Assembly: GCF_019424165.1 (NCBI RefSeq)
Contig: NZ_JAHZAA010000031.1
Coordinates: forward strand, 1 to 5,292
Source: Desulfovibrio sp.
Lineage (GTDB): Bacteria > Desulfobacterota > Desulfovibrionia > Desulfovibrionales > Desulfovibrionaceae
Direction: 5' to 3'
DNA length: 5,292 bases
The position numbers and the translations under genes are program-made. Position 1 is the first letter of the stretch. The number at the start of each line of letters is the position of its first letter. Below are positions 1 through 5,292 of the stretch, piece after piece. Under the pieces are notes generated by a model, which had not been told where the DNA came from, searched no databases, and was given only the letters and a program-made list of their open reading frames with translations.

Positions 1-3
1 TAC

Positions 4-10
4 AAAGAGG
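4..10 (+). promoter_or_regulatory. Ribosome binding site of murE
   Basis: The purine run AAAGAGG lies six bases before the ATG at 17. A TTG codon at 11 is in the same frame but abuts the GAGG directly, leaving no room for a ribosome, so this site decides the start in favour of ATG 17. In the frame starting at base 3, a TGA at 12-14 could be the end of an upstream gene (in many dcw clusters a ftsI-type transpeptidase), but only four codons are visible, so this cannot be judged. Confidence 0.7.
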
Positions 11-16
11 TTGATT

Positions 17-1471
17 ATGAATCGGGAATTTGCGGCACTGCTGGATGAGTGCGGACGCGGCGAGATTGAGGTGCGCGCAGACTCGCGTCAGGTATGTCCC
101 GGCGATATTTTTGTGGCTGTACCCGGCGTCAAGGAAGACGGCACCCAGTTTATTCCTGCCGCTGCCGAAGCCGGTGCGGGAGTTATCGTTTGCCGGGCCG
201 ACAGTGAAGAGGCTGCGGTTGCAGCGACCGCCGGATGCAGGGTTGTCCACCATGCCGACCCGCGTGAGGCGCTCTGGCGGCTGGCACAGGCCCGCTGGCA
301 TACGGATACCTTGCCTATCCGTATCGTGGGTGTTACAGGCACCAACGGCAAAACCACCTGCACCTATCTGCTTGAACGCCTTTTTGCCCAGGCAGGGCAT
401 AAGCTCGGTGTAATGGGAACAGTGAGCTACCGCTGGCCCGGTCATGTTGAGGCGGCCCCCCTGACCACTCCTGATGCCTTGAGCGTACATGCCATGCTGG
501 CCGCAATGGCCCGCGACGGCGTGGATGTGGCCGTGATGGAAGTCTCTTCTCATGCCATAGACCAGCAGCGGGTGTGCGGTGTGCCATTTTCCGGCGCGGC
601 CTTCACCAATCTGAGCCAGGACCATCTCGATTATCATCGAGATATGGAAAGTTATTTTCAGGCCAAGGCCAGGCTTTTTCTTGAGCTGCCTCGCGCCGAC
701 AAATCCATGGCCGTCAATGCTGACGATGCCTGGGGCCGCCGGCTGCTGGAGCTGTGCCCCACGGCCCTTTCTTTCGGCCTGCAAAAGGGTGCGCCCAACA
801 GGCGGCATTTGTGGGGAGAATTGTTTTCTTCCACCACAGCAGGCTGCCATCTGCGCATGAGCCTTGAAGACATGCAGTGGGAGCTGCGCTCCCCCCTTGT
901 GGGAGCTTTCAATGCCTCCAACCTGCTGGCCGTGCAGGCTGTGGCGCTGGAAATGGGAATTGATCCTGAAGCGTTCAAGGCGTTGGAAAGTTTTACGGGA
1001 GTCAGCGGCAGGCTGGAACGGGTGGAAAATCCGCAGGGGCTCAATGTTTTTGTGGACTACGCCCATACTCCCGATGCGCTTGAAAATGTTCTTAAAGCAT
1101 TGCGCGATGCAGGTTTTGAGCGCGTGATCACTGTTTTTGGCTGTGGCGGCAATCGTGACCGCAGCAAGAGACCCATTATGGGCGAAGCTGTGGCCCGTTG
1201 GTCGGATGTGGCCGTGTTGACCTCGGACAATCCGCGATTTGAAGATCCGGAGGCCATACTCAAGGATGTGTTGCCTGGTCTTGCAGATGCCAGAGAGGTT
1301 GTAGTCGAGGTTGACCGCCGTGAAGCCACATCCCGGGCTTTGGGCATGCTTGGCAAAAAAGATGCATTGCTTATTGCCGGCAAAGGTCATGAAGACTACC
1401 AGATTATGCAGGGAGTCAAACACCACTACAGCGATCAGGAAGTGGTGCGGGAGATACTTCAGTGCGCATAA
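17..1471 (+). CDS. murE: UDP-MurNAc-L-Ala-D-Glu:meso-diaminopimelate ligase MurE
   Basis: This cytoplasmic ATP-dependent Mur ligase adds meso-diaminopimelate, the third residue, to UDP-MurNAc-L-Ala-D-Glu. Seen in the 484-residue product: a UDP-binding N-terminal domain with D22-S23-R24; the ATP P-loop GVTGTNGKTT at 105-114 (K112); the central-domain E175-V-S-S-H179; TNLSQDHLDYH at 197-207; K217 in AKARLF, the lysine carbamylated in this family; VDYAHTP at 346-352 leading into the C-terminal domain; DNPR at 404-407; and GHED at 457-460. DNPR is the known signature for meso-DAP, whereas lysine-adding MurE enzymes carry a different tetrapeptide. Length is normal and all domains are complete. ATG 17 is chosen from the ribosome binding site at 4-10. 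The end overlaps the murF start by 10 bases, so the two are probably translated in a coupled way. No frameshift or missing catalytic residue is seen. The identity is firm; the substrate is inferred from the motif. Confidence 0.97.
   Translation: MNREFAALLDECGRGEIEVRADSRQVCPGDIFVAVPGVKEDGTQFIPAAAEAGAGVIVCRADSEEAAVAATAGCRVVHHADPREALWRLAQARWHTDTLPIRIVGVTGTNGKTTCTYLLERLFAQAGHKLGVMGTVSYRWPGHVEAAPLTTPDALSVHAMLAAMARDGVDVAVMEVSSHAIDQQRVCGVPFSGAAFTNLSQDHLDYHRDMESYFQAKARLFLELPRADKSMAVNADDAWGRRLLELCPTALSFGLQKGAPNRRHLWGELFSSTTAGCHLRMSLEDMQWELRSPLVGAFNASNLLAVQAVALEMGIDPEAFKALESFTGVSGRLERVENPQGLNVFVDYAHTPDALENVLKALRDAGFERVITVFGCGGNRDRSKRPIMGEAVARWSDVAVLTSDNPRFEDPEAILKDVLPGLADAREVVVEVDRREATSRALGMLGKKDALLIAGKGHEDYQIMQGVKHHYSDQEVVREILQCA
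1449..1454 (+). promoter_or_regulatory. Ribosome binding site of murF, inside murE
   Basis: GGGAGA within the last codons of murE is followed seven bases later by the GTG at 1462. The nearby ATG at 1478 is in a different frame. This site supports GTG 1462 as the true murF start, and hence the 10-base overlap with murE. Confidence 0.55.
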
Positions 1472-2886
1472 CCATCAATGAGGCGGCAGCTTGTCTGGGC
1501 TTGCCCGGAGTTTTGCCGGACGTGGAAAACACCGTCCTGACGTCGGTCGTGACAGACAGCCGTGAGGCAGGGCTAGGAGCGCTTTTTGTCTGTGTACCCG
1601 GCAGCAGGGTGGATGGGCACGACTTTGCCGCGACGGCCGTGGGGCAAGGTGCTGCTGCGGTGCTGGCCGCACGGCCTCTGCCGGGCATCAATGTGCCGGT
1701 TCTGATGGTTCCTGATACGGTCAAGGCTCTGGGGGAACTGGCCGGATTGTGGCGCGACAGGACAAAGGCGCGCGTGGTGGCTGTTACCGGCACGGCAGGC
1801 AAGACGACCCTCAAGGAAGTGTTGGCCCAGGTTTTGTCCCTCGGCGGAAAGACCGCCCGCAATGCCCTGAATCACAACAACCAGATCGGTATGCCCCGTG
1901 CGGTGCTCGGCACAGACGGCGACGAAAATTTTTGGGTTATGGAAGCCGGCATCAGCCAGAAAGGCGACATGGATGACCTGGGTTCAGTGCTGCGCCCGGA
2001 TATTGCGGTTGTGCTCAACGCCGGAACAGGCCACACTGAAGGGCTCGGCGAAAAAGGCGTGGCCTGGCACAAGGCGCATTTGCTCAAGTACCTTGCCAAA
2101 GGCGGTAAAGGTCTTGTCTGCGCCGATTATCCCGATCTGGCGCGTGAAGCCCGTGCCACGGGAGCAGATATTTGCTTTTTCAGCGGCAGCGGCCGGGATG
2201 CGGAATTTCGCGCCGTTTATGCGGGCGCGGCTCCGGCTCCGCAGGGGACTGCTGCTGCCCCGGCTGACTCCTACGGTTTGTACCGTCTGTGGTTGGGGGG
2301 CAAGGAATTTGACGTTACGGCTCCATTCAGGGGCGAATACGGAGCGGAAAACGTGGCTGCCGTGGCTGCCGTCGCTCACATGCTCGGGTTGGACTTCCAG
2401 GCCATACGCCAGGGGCTGGCGCAGGCCCGCATACCCGCGCAACGCTTTAATCAGGTGCAGGCAGGGTCATGGCTGTTGATTGATGATACGTACAACGCCA
2501 ATCCACTGTCTATGGGCCGCATGTTGGATGCGGCGGCCGAAAGAGCCGCAGGACGTCCTTTTGTGGCAGTGTTGGGTGCCATGCTTGAGCTTGGCAGCCA
2601 GGCAGCCATGGAGCATGAGGCCCTGGGCCGCCGTCTGGCCGGTCTGAATCCTTCTGCGATTATCTGGAAAGGGTTACATGCGGAGGATGTGCGCAAGGGC
2701 CTTACTTTGGCGGGCTATGCCGGTCCCTGGCAGGTCGTTGCCGATGCCGGGGAGTTTATGAAAACATGGCGGACTCTGCAGGACTACGGCCTGGAGAGCA
2801 AGGCCGCCAAAAGCGGCGGCGTGGTTCTGTTTAAAGGCTCGCGCAGCAACAGGCTCGAAACGCTTATGGCAGCCTTGAGCAGCTAG
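1462..2886 (+). CDS. murF: UDP-MurNAc-tripeptide:D-Ala-D-Ala ligase MurF
   Basis: MurF joins the dipeptide D-Ala-D-Ala to the UDP-MurNAc tripeptide in the cytoplasm, completing the pentapeptide passed to MraY. The 474-residue product shows the Mur ligase plan: N-terminal UDP-binding domain with D32-S33-R34; P-loop TGTAGKTT at 109-116 (K114); NHNNQIGMP around 137-145; E161-A-G163; a GHTEGLG segment followed by K204, the likely carbamylated lysine; DDTYNANPLSM at 341-351, a MurF signature; VLGAMLELG; and KGSRSN at 458-463. Departures from the usual consensus are an Ala in the P-loop (Ser or Asn is common), Gly before the conserved His in GHTEG (Ala is usual) and an Ala/Pro-rich stretch at 254-270. 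All lie in an otherwise intact frame. The start is GTG, overlapping murE by 10 bases. A probable terminator follows the stop by 27 bases, so murF may be the last gene of its transcript. Confidence 0.96.
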   Translation: MRITINEAAACLGLPGVLPDVENTVLTSVVTDSREAGLGALFVCVPGSRVDGHDFAATAVGQGAAAVLAARPLPGINVPVLMVPDTVKALGELAGLWRDRTKARVVAVTGTAGKTTLKEVLAQVLSLGGKTARNALNHNNQIGMPRAVLGTDGDENFWVMEAGISQKGDMDDLGSVLRPDIAVVLNAGTGHTEGLGEKGVAWHKAHLLKYLAKGGKGLVCADYPDLAREARATGADICFFSGSGRDAEFRAVYAGAAPAPQGTAAAPADSYGLYRLWLGGKEFDVTAPFRGEYGAENVAAVAAVAHMLGLDFQAIRQGLAQARIPAQRFNQVQAGSWLLIDDTYNANPLSMGRMLDAAAERAAGRPFVAVLGAMLELGSQAAMEHEALGRRLAGLNPSAIIWKGLHAEDVRKGLTLAGYAGPWQVVADAGEFMKTWRTLQDYGLESKAAKSGGVVLFKGSRSNRLETLMAALSS

Positions 2887-2913
2887 AGCTTTTTTGCCTT
2901 TGCAGGCAGCTTA

Positions 2914-2937
2914 GCAGGGAAGAGTTCCTGCGTTTTT
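2914..2937 (+). terminator. Probable Rho-independent terminator after murF
   Basis: GCAGGGAA and TTCCTGC form a seven-pair stem with one bulged G and a three-base loop (2914-2931). Alternatively they form a five-pair GC-rich core with a longer loop. The stem is followed by GTTTTT (2932-2937). The opposite strand has no T-run after the stem, so it acts on the + strand only. It lies 27 bases past the murF stop. Whether it ends all transcripts, or lets some read through into mraY, cannot be told from sequence. Confidence 0.6.
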
Positions 2938-2970
2938 AGTTCGTAACTGCCTTCGTTGTAACGATCCAGG

Positions 2971-3001
2971 CAGATTCGCCTTGCAAAAAACAGGTTCGCC
3001 T
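2971..3001 (+). repeat. Short direct repeat, two copies 20 bases apart
   Basis: CAGATTCGCCT at 2971-2981 and CAGGTTCGCCT at 2991-3001 differ at one base of 11. The start-to-start distance is 20 bases, close to two helical turns. Each copy sits in a small hairpin: AGGC/GCCT at 2968-2981 and ACAGG/CCTGT at 2990-3003. A paired protein binding site or a local duplication would both explain it; chance is also possible. Confidence 0.4.
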
Positions 3002-3003
3002 GT
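2985..3003 (-). terminator. Possible terminator for minus-strand transcripts
   Basis: Read on the - strand, ACAGG-CGAA-CCTGT forms a five-pair hairpin (3003 to 2990) that runs straight into a T-run (six T including the last stem base, 2990-2985). The stem is short, so it would be a weak terminator. On the + strand the same hairpin has a TTCG loop but no T-run. If real, it would stop antisense transcription coming from the mraY side before it enters murF. Confidence 0.3.
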
Positions 3004-3051
3004 CCGGACGAATTGCAGTGCCAACTGTCTGACCGCTGCATCCTGCCGCCC

Positions 3052-3113
3052 AGATATTGAGGCCCGTTCAGGCCCGTGGAAAACCATTTACGGGCGCAGG
3101 CAGAGATATTGAG
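3052..3113 (+). repeat. 10-base direct repeat AGATATTGAG
   Basis: AGATATTGAG occurs exactly at 3052-3061 and again at 3104-3113, 52 bases apart. Between them lie GGCCCGT twice with a 10-base period (3061-3067 and 3071-3077) and a matching ACGGGC at 3090-3095 able to pair with either copy. Function is unknown. The repeats lie only in the gap before mraY. Confidence 0.4.
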
Positions 3114-3221
3114 CTTCAATGCCGTTTCCCGGCGCGGGCTGTTTCATCCCGACGTCCGGATAGCTCAGCCGAAACGGGAACTTTTTATTTCGCGGGTGTG
3201 TGCCTCACTAATCTCTACCCA

Positions 3222-3244
3222 GGGCCTTGCTTGGCCCGTTGACA
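3222..3244 (+). promoter_or_regulatory. GGGCC/GGCCC palindrome next to TTGACA, possible mraY promoter element
   Basis: GGGCC (3222-3226) and GGCCC (3233-3237) form a perfect five-pair inverted repeat with a six-base spacer. Two bases later comes TTGACA (3239-3244), a perfect sigma-70 -35 hexamer, 39 bases before the mraY ATG. Against a promoter: 16-18 bases downstream the sequence is GC-rich (GGCCAAAC) with no TATAAT-like hexamer. The palindrome could be an operator or an RNA hairpin. Low confidence. Confidence 0.25.
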
Positions 3245-3283
3245 GTAACGGTCGCAGAGTGGCCAAACGAACGGACTCCGTGC

Positions 3284-4360
3284 ATGTTCTACAATTTCCT
3301 TTCTCCTCTCGCATCGGAATGGACATTCTTCAACGTCTTCCGCTACATCACCTTCCGTTCCATGGCGGCGCTCATGACGGCTCTGCTCATTTCCATAATT
3401 CTCGGACCACGGTTTATTGCATGGCTGCGCAAGTTGAAGTGCGGTCAGTATATTCATGAAGACGTGGCGGCCCACGCCTGCAAAGCCGGAACTCCCACCA
3501 TGGGCGGCCTGTTGATGCTGTTCAGCCTTTCGGTGAGCCTGCTTTTGTGGGCAGACCTGACCAATATTTACATATGGCAGGCCTTTTTTGTTTTTGCCGG
3601 ATTCGGGGCTGTGGGGTTTTGGGACGACATCACCAAACTGCGTCATCATAAAAACCGTGGCATTTCCGGCAAGGCCAAGATGGGCGGCCAGCTTGCCGTG
3701 GCTTGTGTAGCCATGCTGCTGCTTTTCGTTAATCCTGACTACAGCAGCAAGCTTACCATTCCGTTTTTCAAAGAAGTGACTTTTGATCTGGGCTGGTTTT
3801 ACCTGCCGTTCGGCGTTTTTGTCATGGTGGCGGCGTCCAATGCCGTTAACCTTACGGACGGTCTTGATGGCCTTGCCATAGGCCCTTCCATTGTGGCCTG
3901 CATTGTTTTTTCCATTTTTATCTATATTACGGGCAACGCGCGCTTTGCCGGTTATCTGCTGGTCCCTTATATGCCCGGCGTGGGTGAGGTTACCATTTTT
4001 TGCGCTGCCCTTGTGGGCGCGGGATTGGGCTTTTTATGGTTTAATGCCTATCCGGCTCAGGTCTTCATGGGCGATGTGGGGTCCCTGTCCATCGGTGGGG
4101 TGCTTGGCTATCTTGCCCTGCTGTGCAAGCAGGAGCTTGTGCTTGCTGTGGTAGGCGGCCTTTTTGTAGCCGAAACGCTTTCTGTCATCGTGCAGGTGGG
4201 GTACTTCCGCTGGACCGGGGGCAAGCGTTTTTTTCGCATGGCGCCTTTGCACCATCATTTTGAACTTAAAGGCGTGCCAGAGTCCAAAATCATCATCCGC
4301 TTCTGGATCACGTCAATTCTGCTTGGCCTCATGGCGCTTTCGGTCCTGAAGCTGCGTTGA
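3284..4360 (+). CDS. mraY: Phospho-N-acetylmuramoyl-pentapeptide transferase MraY
   Basis: MraY is the integral membrane enzyme that transfers phospho-MurNAc-pentapeptide from UDP to undecaprenyl phosphate, giving lipid I, the first membrane-bound precursor. The 358-residue product matches the family's usual length and is hydrophobic throughout, consistent with the ten transmembrane helices known for it. Visible signatures: FNVFRYITFR near the N-terminus, GTPTMGG at 69-75, the Asp pair D114-D115, NAVNLTDGLDGLA from 186 (D192, D195), GLGFLWFNAYPAQVFMGDVG with the catalytic-site D264, and APLHHHFELKG with H323-H325. ATG 3284 is chosen because the protein then lines up with the N-terminus of known MraY. 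An in-frame TTG at 3227 would add 19 hydrophilic residues, and ATG 3362 would cut the first helix. No good Shine-Dalgarno sequence precedes ATG 3284, which is odd for an essential gene. murD follows after 11 bases, so the two are probably co-transcribed. Confidence 0.97.
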   Translation: MFYNFLSPLASEWTFFNVFRYITFRSMAALMTALLISIILGPRFIAWLRKLKCGQYIHEDVAAHACKAGTPTMGGLLMLFSLSVSLLLWADLTNIYIWQAFFVFAGFGAVGFWDDITKLRHHKNRGISGKAKMGGQLAVACVAMLLLFVNPDYSSKLTIPFFKEVTFDLGWFYLPFGVFVMVAASNAVNLTDGLDGLAIGPSIVACIVFSIFIYITGNARFAGYLLVPYMPGVGEVTIFCAALVGAGLGFLWFNAYPAQVFMGDVGSLSIGGVLGYLALLCKQELVLAVVGGLFVAETLSVIVQVGYFRWTGGKRFFRMAPLHHHFELKGVPESKIIIRFWITSILLGLMALSVLKLR

Positions 4361-4364
4361 GGAG
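4359..4364 (+). promoter_or_regulatory. Strong ribosome binding site of murD
   Basis: GAGGAG overlaps the mraY stop codon (TGA 4358-4360) and sits seven bases before the ATG at 4372. It fixes the murD start and contrasts with the weak site ahead of mraY. Confidence 0.8.
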
Positions 4365-4371
4365 ATATCGT

Positions 4372-5292
4372 ATGGCATTGGAAAAAACGCGCGGCAGACG
4401 CATCAGCGTTGGCGAAACGGCAGTGGTGGTGGGTGCGGGGCGCTCCGGCCTTGCCGCTGCGCGGCTTTTGTGCCGTGAGGGAGCGCGGGTGCGCCTGCTG
4501 GACAGTAACCCTGATGCCTTTTCCGGCAGGGAAGGGCTGGCGGGCGAACTGCGGCAACTCGGAATCAGCATTGAGCTTGGCCCTCACACGTCTGATCAGT
4601 TTGAAAATGCCGCCTTTGTTGTGCCGAGCCCCGGCATGCCTGTAGCGCGCCTTGCAGGCCTTGTGGATGAGGAGCGCACGGAAATTCTGGCAGAAATGGA
4701 GCTGGCATGGCGCTATCTGGATAGCGAGCCAGTGCTGGCCGTTACCGGAACCAGCGGCAAGACCACAACCGCATCACTGGCGGCTGCCATGCTGCATGAG
4801 CAGGGCTATGCCGTTTTTCTGGGAGGCAACATCGGCACCCCCTTGTCGGAATACGTGCTTTCCGGACACAAGGCGGATGTGCTGGTGCTGGAGATTTCCA
4901 GCTTCCAGCTGCAAACCTGCTCCACGTTTTGCCCACGGGCGGGCATTTTACTTAATATTACGCCCAATCATCTGGATTATCACAAAGATATGGCTGAATA
5001 CACGGAGGCAAAGTTTCGCCTGTTCCGGTGCCAGGATGAGGGCGATCTTGCCGTGCTTGACGAGAGCCTGCGCAGTCTCGCGGCCCGGTACGGTCTGAAG
5101 GCCCGGCAGGTTTATGTGAGCGCTGCGGACCGTTTTCCTGAAAGTTCCCTCATGGGCGTACATAACCGCGTGAATGAAGAAGCAGCCTGGCAAGCCTGCC
5201 GTCTTTTCGGCGTCAGCGAAGAAAATGCAGCCAGAGCCGTGGCGCGCTTTGCTCCCCTGCCGCACCGCCTTGAGCGGGTGCGTGAACTTGAA
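4372..5292 (+). CDS. murD: UDP-MurNAc-L-Ala:D-glutamate ligase MurD, 3' end outside the window
   Basis: MurD adds D-glutamate, the second residue, to UDP-MurNAc-L-Ala in the cytoplasm. The frame from ATG 4372 stays open for 307 codons to the last base, so the gene is cut by the window edge. The family is usually about 430-450 residues, so most of the C-terminal domain is missing. Seen: a Rossmann-like N-terminus VVVGAGRSGLAAARLL from residue 18, which separates MurD from MurE and MurF; SPGMP at 86-90; P-loop TGTSGKTTT at 125-133 (K130); GGNIGTPL; LEISSFQL with E174; NITPNHLDYH from 196; K214 in AKFRLF, the likely carbamylated lysine; GVHNRVN around 262-268; and PHRLERV, where the C-terminal domain begins. 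Asn199 stands where many MurD proteins have Asp before the conserved His. The start is set by GAGGAG at 4359-4364. The ORFs of other frames across 4409-5098 are shadows. Confidence 0.95.
   Translation, partial: MALEKTRGRRISVGETAVVVGAGRSGLAAARLLCREGARVRLLDSNPDAFSGREGLAGELRQLGISIELGPHTSDQFENAAFVVPSPGMPVARLAGLVDEERTEILAEMELAWRYLDSEPVLAVTGTSGKTTTASLAAAMLHEQGYAVFLGGNIGTPLSEYVLSGHKADVLVLEISSFQLQTCSTFCPRAGILLNITPNHLDYHKDMAEYTEAKFRLFRCQDEGDLAVLDESLRSLAARYGLKARQVYVSAADRFPESSLMGVHNRVNEEAAWQACRLFGVSEENAARAVARFAPLPHRLERVRELE

Larger units (their letters stand above)
2887..3283. other. 397-base gap between murF and mraY, no convincing gene
   Basis: The other junctions here are a 10-base overlap and an 11-base gap, so this stretch stands out. 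It starts with a probable + strand terminator (2914-2937). After it come short hairpins at 2990-3003, 3016-3027 (CAGT-GCCA-ACTG), 3072-3095 (GCCCGT / ACGGGC), 3128-3138 (CCCG-GCG-CGGG) and 3222-3237, as well as direct repeats. Reading frames open in this stretch include a TTG-started 78-codon frame on the - strand (2883-3119), and + strand frames at 3057-3242 (TTG) and 3076-3459 (GTG, which runs into mraY). None resembles a family I recognise, and long open frames arise easily in GC-rich DNA. The likeliest content is a terminator, a promoter and a leader for mraY; the promoter and leader roles are inference. Confidence 0.6.

Noticed and set aside
11..16. TTG at 11 as the murE start
   Set aside because: It directly abuts the GAGG of the ribosome binding site; ATG 17 has a six-base spacing and is the normal start.
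329..358. Repeated P-loop coding sequences in murE, murF and murD as possible recent duplications
   Set aside because: The similarity is limited to shared family motifs of the Mur ligases; the genes differ strongly elsewhere, as expected for ancient paralogues.
658..1044. Long minus-strand ORFs opposite murE, murF and mraY
   Set aside because: They lie wholly opposite well-supported genes and show no family motifs; GC-rich coding DNA often leaves the opposite strand open.
2876..2895. Terminator at the murF stop, using the six T at 2890-2895
   Set aside because: No stable stem can be drawn just before the T-run; AGCT-AG-AGCT would leave a two-base loop. The hairpin at 2914-2931 is far better.
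3154..3230. A functional tRNA gene starting at 3154
   Set aside because: The acceptor and D-stem start look right, but there is no anticodon stem, no T-arm downstream and no matching acceptor 3' strand after it.
3231..3250. Sigma-54 promoter at TTGGCCCGTTGACAG
   Set aside because: GG is present, but no GC follows at the required spacing for the -12 element.
3227..3283. Upstream TTG start for mraY, adding 19 residues
   Set aside because: The added residues are hydrophilic and have no counterpart in known MraY; the AGGG before the TTG is only two bases away.
3057..3459. Plus-strand open frames 3057-3242 and 3076-3459 in the gap
   Set aside because: They start with TTG and GTG without good ribosome binding sites, have no recognisable domain, and the longer one runs far into mraY in another frame.
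4409..5098. Apparent ORFs at 4409-4645 and 4652-5098 suggesting a broken gene
   Set aside because: They are shadow frames. The true murD frame from 4372 is open without a stop to the window end and carries all expected motifs.

Overview
The window is a segment of a division and cell wall (dcw) cluster from a Gram-negative, moderately GC-rich bacterium. It holds four genes of cytoplasmic and membrane-step peptidoglycan precursor synthesis, all on the + strand, in the common order murE - murF - mraY - murD. Protein style (for example LDYH-type motifs in both MurE and MurD) and gene order suggest a sulfate-reducing deltaproteobacterium of the Desulfovibrio kind. That placement is inference from recalled similarity and no search was run. 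The DNPR motif of MurE indicates meso-diaminopimelate in the stem peptide.

Layout: bases 1-16 hold a ribosome binding site for murE (17-1471). murF (1462-2886, GTG start) overlaps the murE end by 10 bases. Then follows a 397-base stretch without a convincing gene (2887-3283), which is unusual in a cluster that is otherwise tightly packed. It begins with a probable Rho-independent terminator (2914-2937) and continues with several short hairpins, two direct repeats, a perfect TTGACA hexamer beside a GGGCC/GGCCC palindrome, and a terminator-like hairpin facing the other way (2985-3003). mraY (3284-4360) follows with no clear Shine-Dalgarno sequence. murD (4372-5292) starts 11 bases after mraY behind a strong GAGGAG and runs off the right edge with no stop, so it is cut by the window and not broken.

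How the genes work together: MurD adds D-Glu to UDP-MurNAc-L-Ala, MurE adds meso-DAP, MurF adds D-Ala-D-Ala, and MraY moves phospho-MurNAc-pentapeptide onto undecaprenyl phosphate to give lipid I. All four enzymes look intact in the part that is visible. No mobile element, CRISPR array or new enzyme system is seen. The part worth a second look is the murF-mraY gap, which may split the cluster into two transcription units and carry a structured 5' leader for mraY.
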